From Elusimicrobiota bacterium (GTDB lineage: Bacteria > Elusimicrobiota > Elusimicrobia > UBA1565 > UBA9628), in the NCBI GenBank assembly GCA_028871595.1, contig JAGWMT010000145.1, positions 1-7,636 on the forward strand: a DNA stretch of 7,636 nt, read 5' to 3'. The notes below the pieces were generated by a model that worked only from the letters and a program-made list of their open reading frames with translations, was not told where the DNA came from and made no database searches. Numbering within the stretch: position 1 is the first letter of the stretch; each line of letters begins with the position of its first letter. Below, piece after piece: positions 6,930 to 7,636 of the stretch. Position numbers and translations under genes: made by a program.

Positions 6930-7636
6930 ATGAGCGCGCGTCCGGGGGAGGGAACGGCGGGACCGCGGCGGTTTGACCGCCGCTTAGCCTCGCTCCGCGG
7001 CTTGAAGCGGACTCACGTCCATGACGCCGTCGTCGCTCGAAATCCCGCCGTCCCCTCCCCCGCACGCGCAGCGAAATCGTCCGCTGGACGCGCCAGTGCG
7101 TGGGCGAAAAACGAGATTCACGACGGGGTGTCGCGCGGCGAGGAAGTTGCTGATACCCGAGCCGCGCGTCAAGCGAGGCCCCTAGGCCGAGCGTCCCCGG
7201 CGGGGATCGCGTTTTTCGCCGCCCTCCTGCTCCTCTTCCCCCGGACGACTCTGGCCGCCGATCCGGGCCTGGAGCGCGCCATCCAGGCGGAGCTGGGCCG
7301 CGCGAAGAAGGAGCTGAAGGACGAGGGCTATCCCGGGATCTATCACGCCGCGCTCAACGTCTGGGACGTGGAGGACTGGGACCGTTGGAGCGCGATGGGC
7401 TCGGCGCGGGCGGAGTCGCGCCTGAAGGAGCGCATCGTGCTGGCCGACGTGCGCGTGGGAAGCGCCGCGCTGGACAACCATCCGGTCTCGCCGCGCACGG
7501 ACTACTTCGGCACGCCGGTGTCGCTGGCCGACGACGAGTTCGCGCTGCGCCACACGCTGTGGCGGGTGTTCGACACGGCCTATAAGACCGCGACGGCGGA
7601 TTTCCTGCGCAAGCAGGAGCGCCTGGTCGCGCAGGG
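6930..7636 (+). CDS. Second exported TldD/PmbA-like protein, N-terminal part (runs off the right edge)
   Basis: The frame from ATG 6930 is open for 235 full codons to the window end. The recognisable part starts near codon 90: GIAFFAALLLLFPRTTLAA (92-110) is a signal-peptide core with likely cleavage before ADP or DP. The mature region aligns with the preceding gene: LDN followed by DEFALRHTLWRVFDTAYKTA, against LDN and DPDVLRQTFWTLTDQAYKGA there. The pair therefore looks like a tandem duplication or a TldD/TldE-type couple. The HExxxH region, if any, lies beyond the window, so catalytic status is unknown. The start is uncertain. ATG 6930 sits one base after the previous stop, with GGTGGA seven bases upstream, which favours it, but it adds about 90 residues of unprotein-like sequence before the signal core. 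GTG 7128 is an in-frame alternative giving a 27-residue basic leader before the core. Confidence 0.7.
   Translation, partial: MSARPGEGTAGPRRFDRRLASLRGLKRTHVHDAVVARNPAVPSPARAAKSSAGRASAWAKNEIHDGVSRGEEVADTRAARQARPLGRASPAGIAFFAALLLLFPRTTLAADPGLERAIQAELGRAKKELKDEGYPGIYHAALNVWDVEDWDRWSAMGSARAESRLKERIVLADVRVGSAALDNHPVSPRTDYFGTPVSLADDEFALRHTLWRVFDTAYKTATADFLRKQERLVAQ
6965..6983. terminator. Perfect 8-bp hairpin, possible weak terminator
   Basis: GCGGCGGT (6965-6972) and ACCGCCGC (6976-6983) pair perfectly around a TTG loop, 36 bases after the stop of the first TldD-like gene. No T-run follows on the plus strand, and none follows on the minus strand, so it is not a standard intrinsic terminator. It could slow polymerase, protect an mRNA end, or mark the edge of the odd block to its right. 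Confidence 0.35.
6984..7180. other. Anomalous block between the two TldD-like genes, bordered by an 8-bp inverted repeat
   Basis: GCCTCGCT at 6987-6994 is the exact reverse complement of AGCGAGGC at 7172-7179. The bases between them are richer in short A/T runs (for example GCGAAAAACGAGATT near 7103) than the flanking genes, and the plus-strand translation resembles no protein. Small hairpins occur inside: GGAC-TCAC-GTCC at 7009-7020 and GTCC-GCT-GGAC at 7078-7088. On the minus strand a 62-codon frame from TTG 7172 to TAA 6984 spans the whole block. It may be a small inserted repeat, a structured RNA or a tiny gene; nothing in it is recognisable. Confidence 0.3.

Noticed and set aside
7147..7175. 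Promoter in front of the signal peptide of the second TldD-like gene
   Set aside because: TTGCTG and TGATAC resemble promoter hexamers, but no pair has a spacing near 17 bases.

Overview
The window is GC-rich (about two thirds G+C by eye) and densely coded. All six recognisable genes lie on the plus strand, so it reads as part of one surface-polysaccharide region followed by a pair of exported peptidase-like genes. The layout suggests a Gram-negative bacterium: it has an O-antigen ligase/Wzy-type membrane protein, nucleotide-sugar and glycosyltransferase genes, and proteins with signal peptides. The phylum cannot be fixed from the sequence alone. The GC-rich style, the ligase with a TPR tail and the exported TldD-like proteins would fit an uncultivated lineage such as Elusimicrobiota, but that is only an impression.

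Region 1 (1-2613) holds three cytoplasmic enzymes. The first is the C-terminal part of an extended-SDR sugar-nucleotide epimerase/dehydratase, cut by the left edge. The second is a complete FAD-dependent oxidoreductase that closely resembles L-2-hydroxyglutarate oxidase (LhgO). The third is a family-2 glycosyltransferase. The first two are joined by overlapping stop/start codons around a five-codon mini-frame. The glycosyltransferase is preceded by a good extended -10 promoter match very close to its ATG.

Region 2 (2620-5241) is a large polytopic O-antigen ligase/polymerase-like protein with a C-terminal TPR domain. A -10-like hexamer lies eight bases before its ATG and there is no Shine-Dalgarno, which hints at nearly leaderless transcription. 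Together with region 1 it suggests assembly and transfer of a cell-surface glycan: the nucleotide sugar is made, then transferred to a lipid carrier, then polymerised or ligated outside the membrane.

Region 3 (5216-7636) starts inside the ligase gene with a 26-base overlap. It encodes a TldD-like (peptidase U62) metalloprotease with a clear signal peptide and an intact HExxxH motif. A second, diverged relative follows and runs off the right edge. It is easily missed because its frame has no stop within the window. Its N-terminal mature region aligns with that of the first gene, and it has its own hydrophobic signal segment. Between its likely original ATG (6930) and that segment (about 7206) lies a block of about 200-270 bases that does not look like protein-coding sequence. 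The block has a perfect hairpin at its left end and an 8-base inverted repeat at its borders, and it is the most puzzling part of the window.

No tRNA, rRNA, CRISPR array, transposase or convincing classical terminator was seen.
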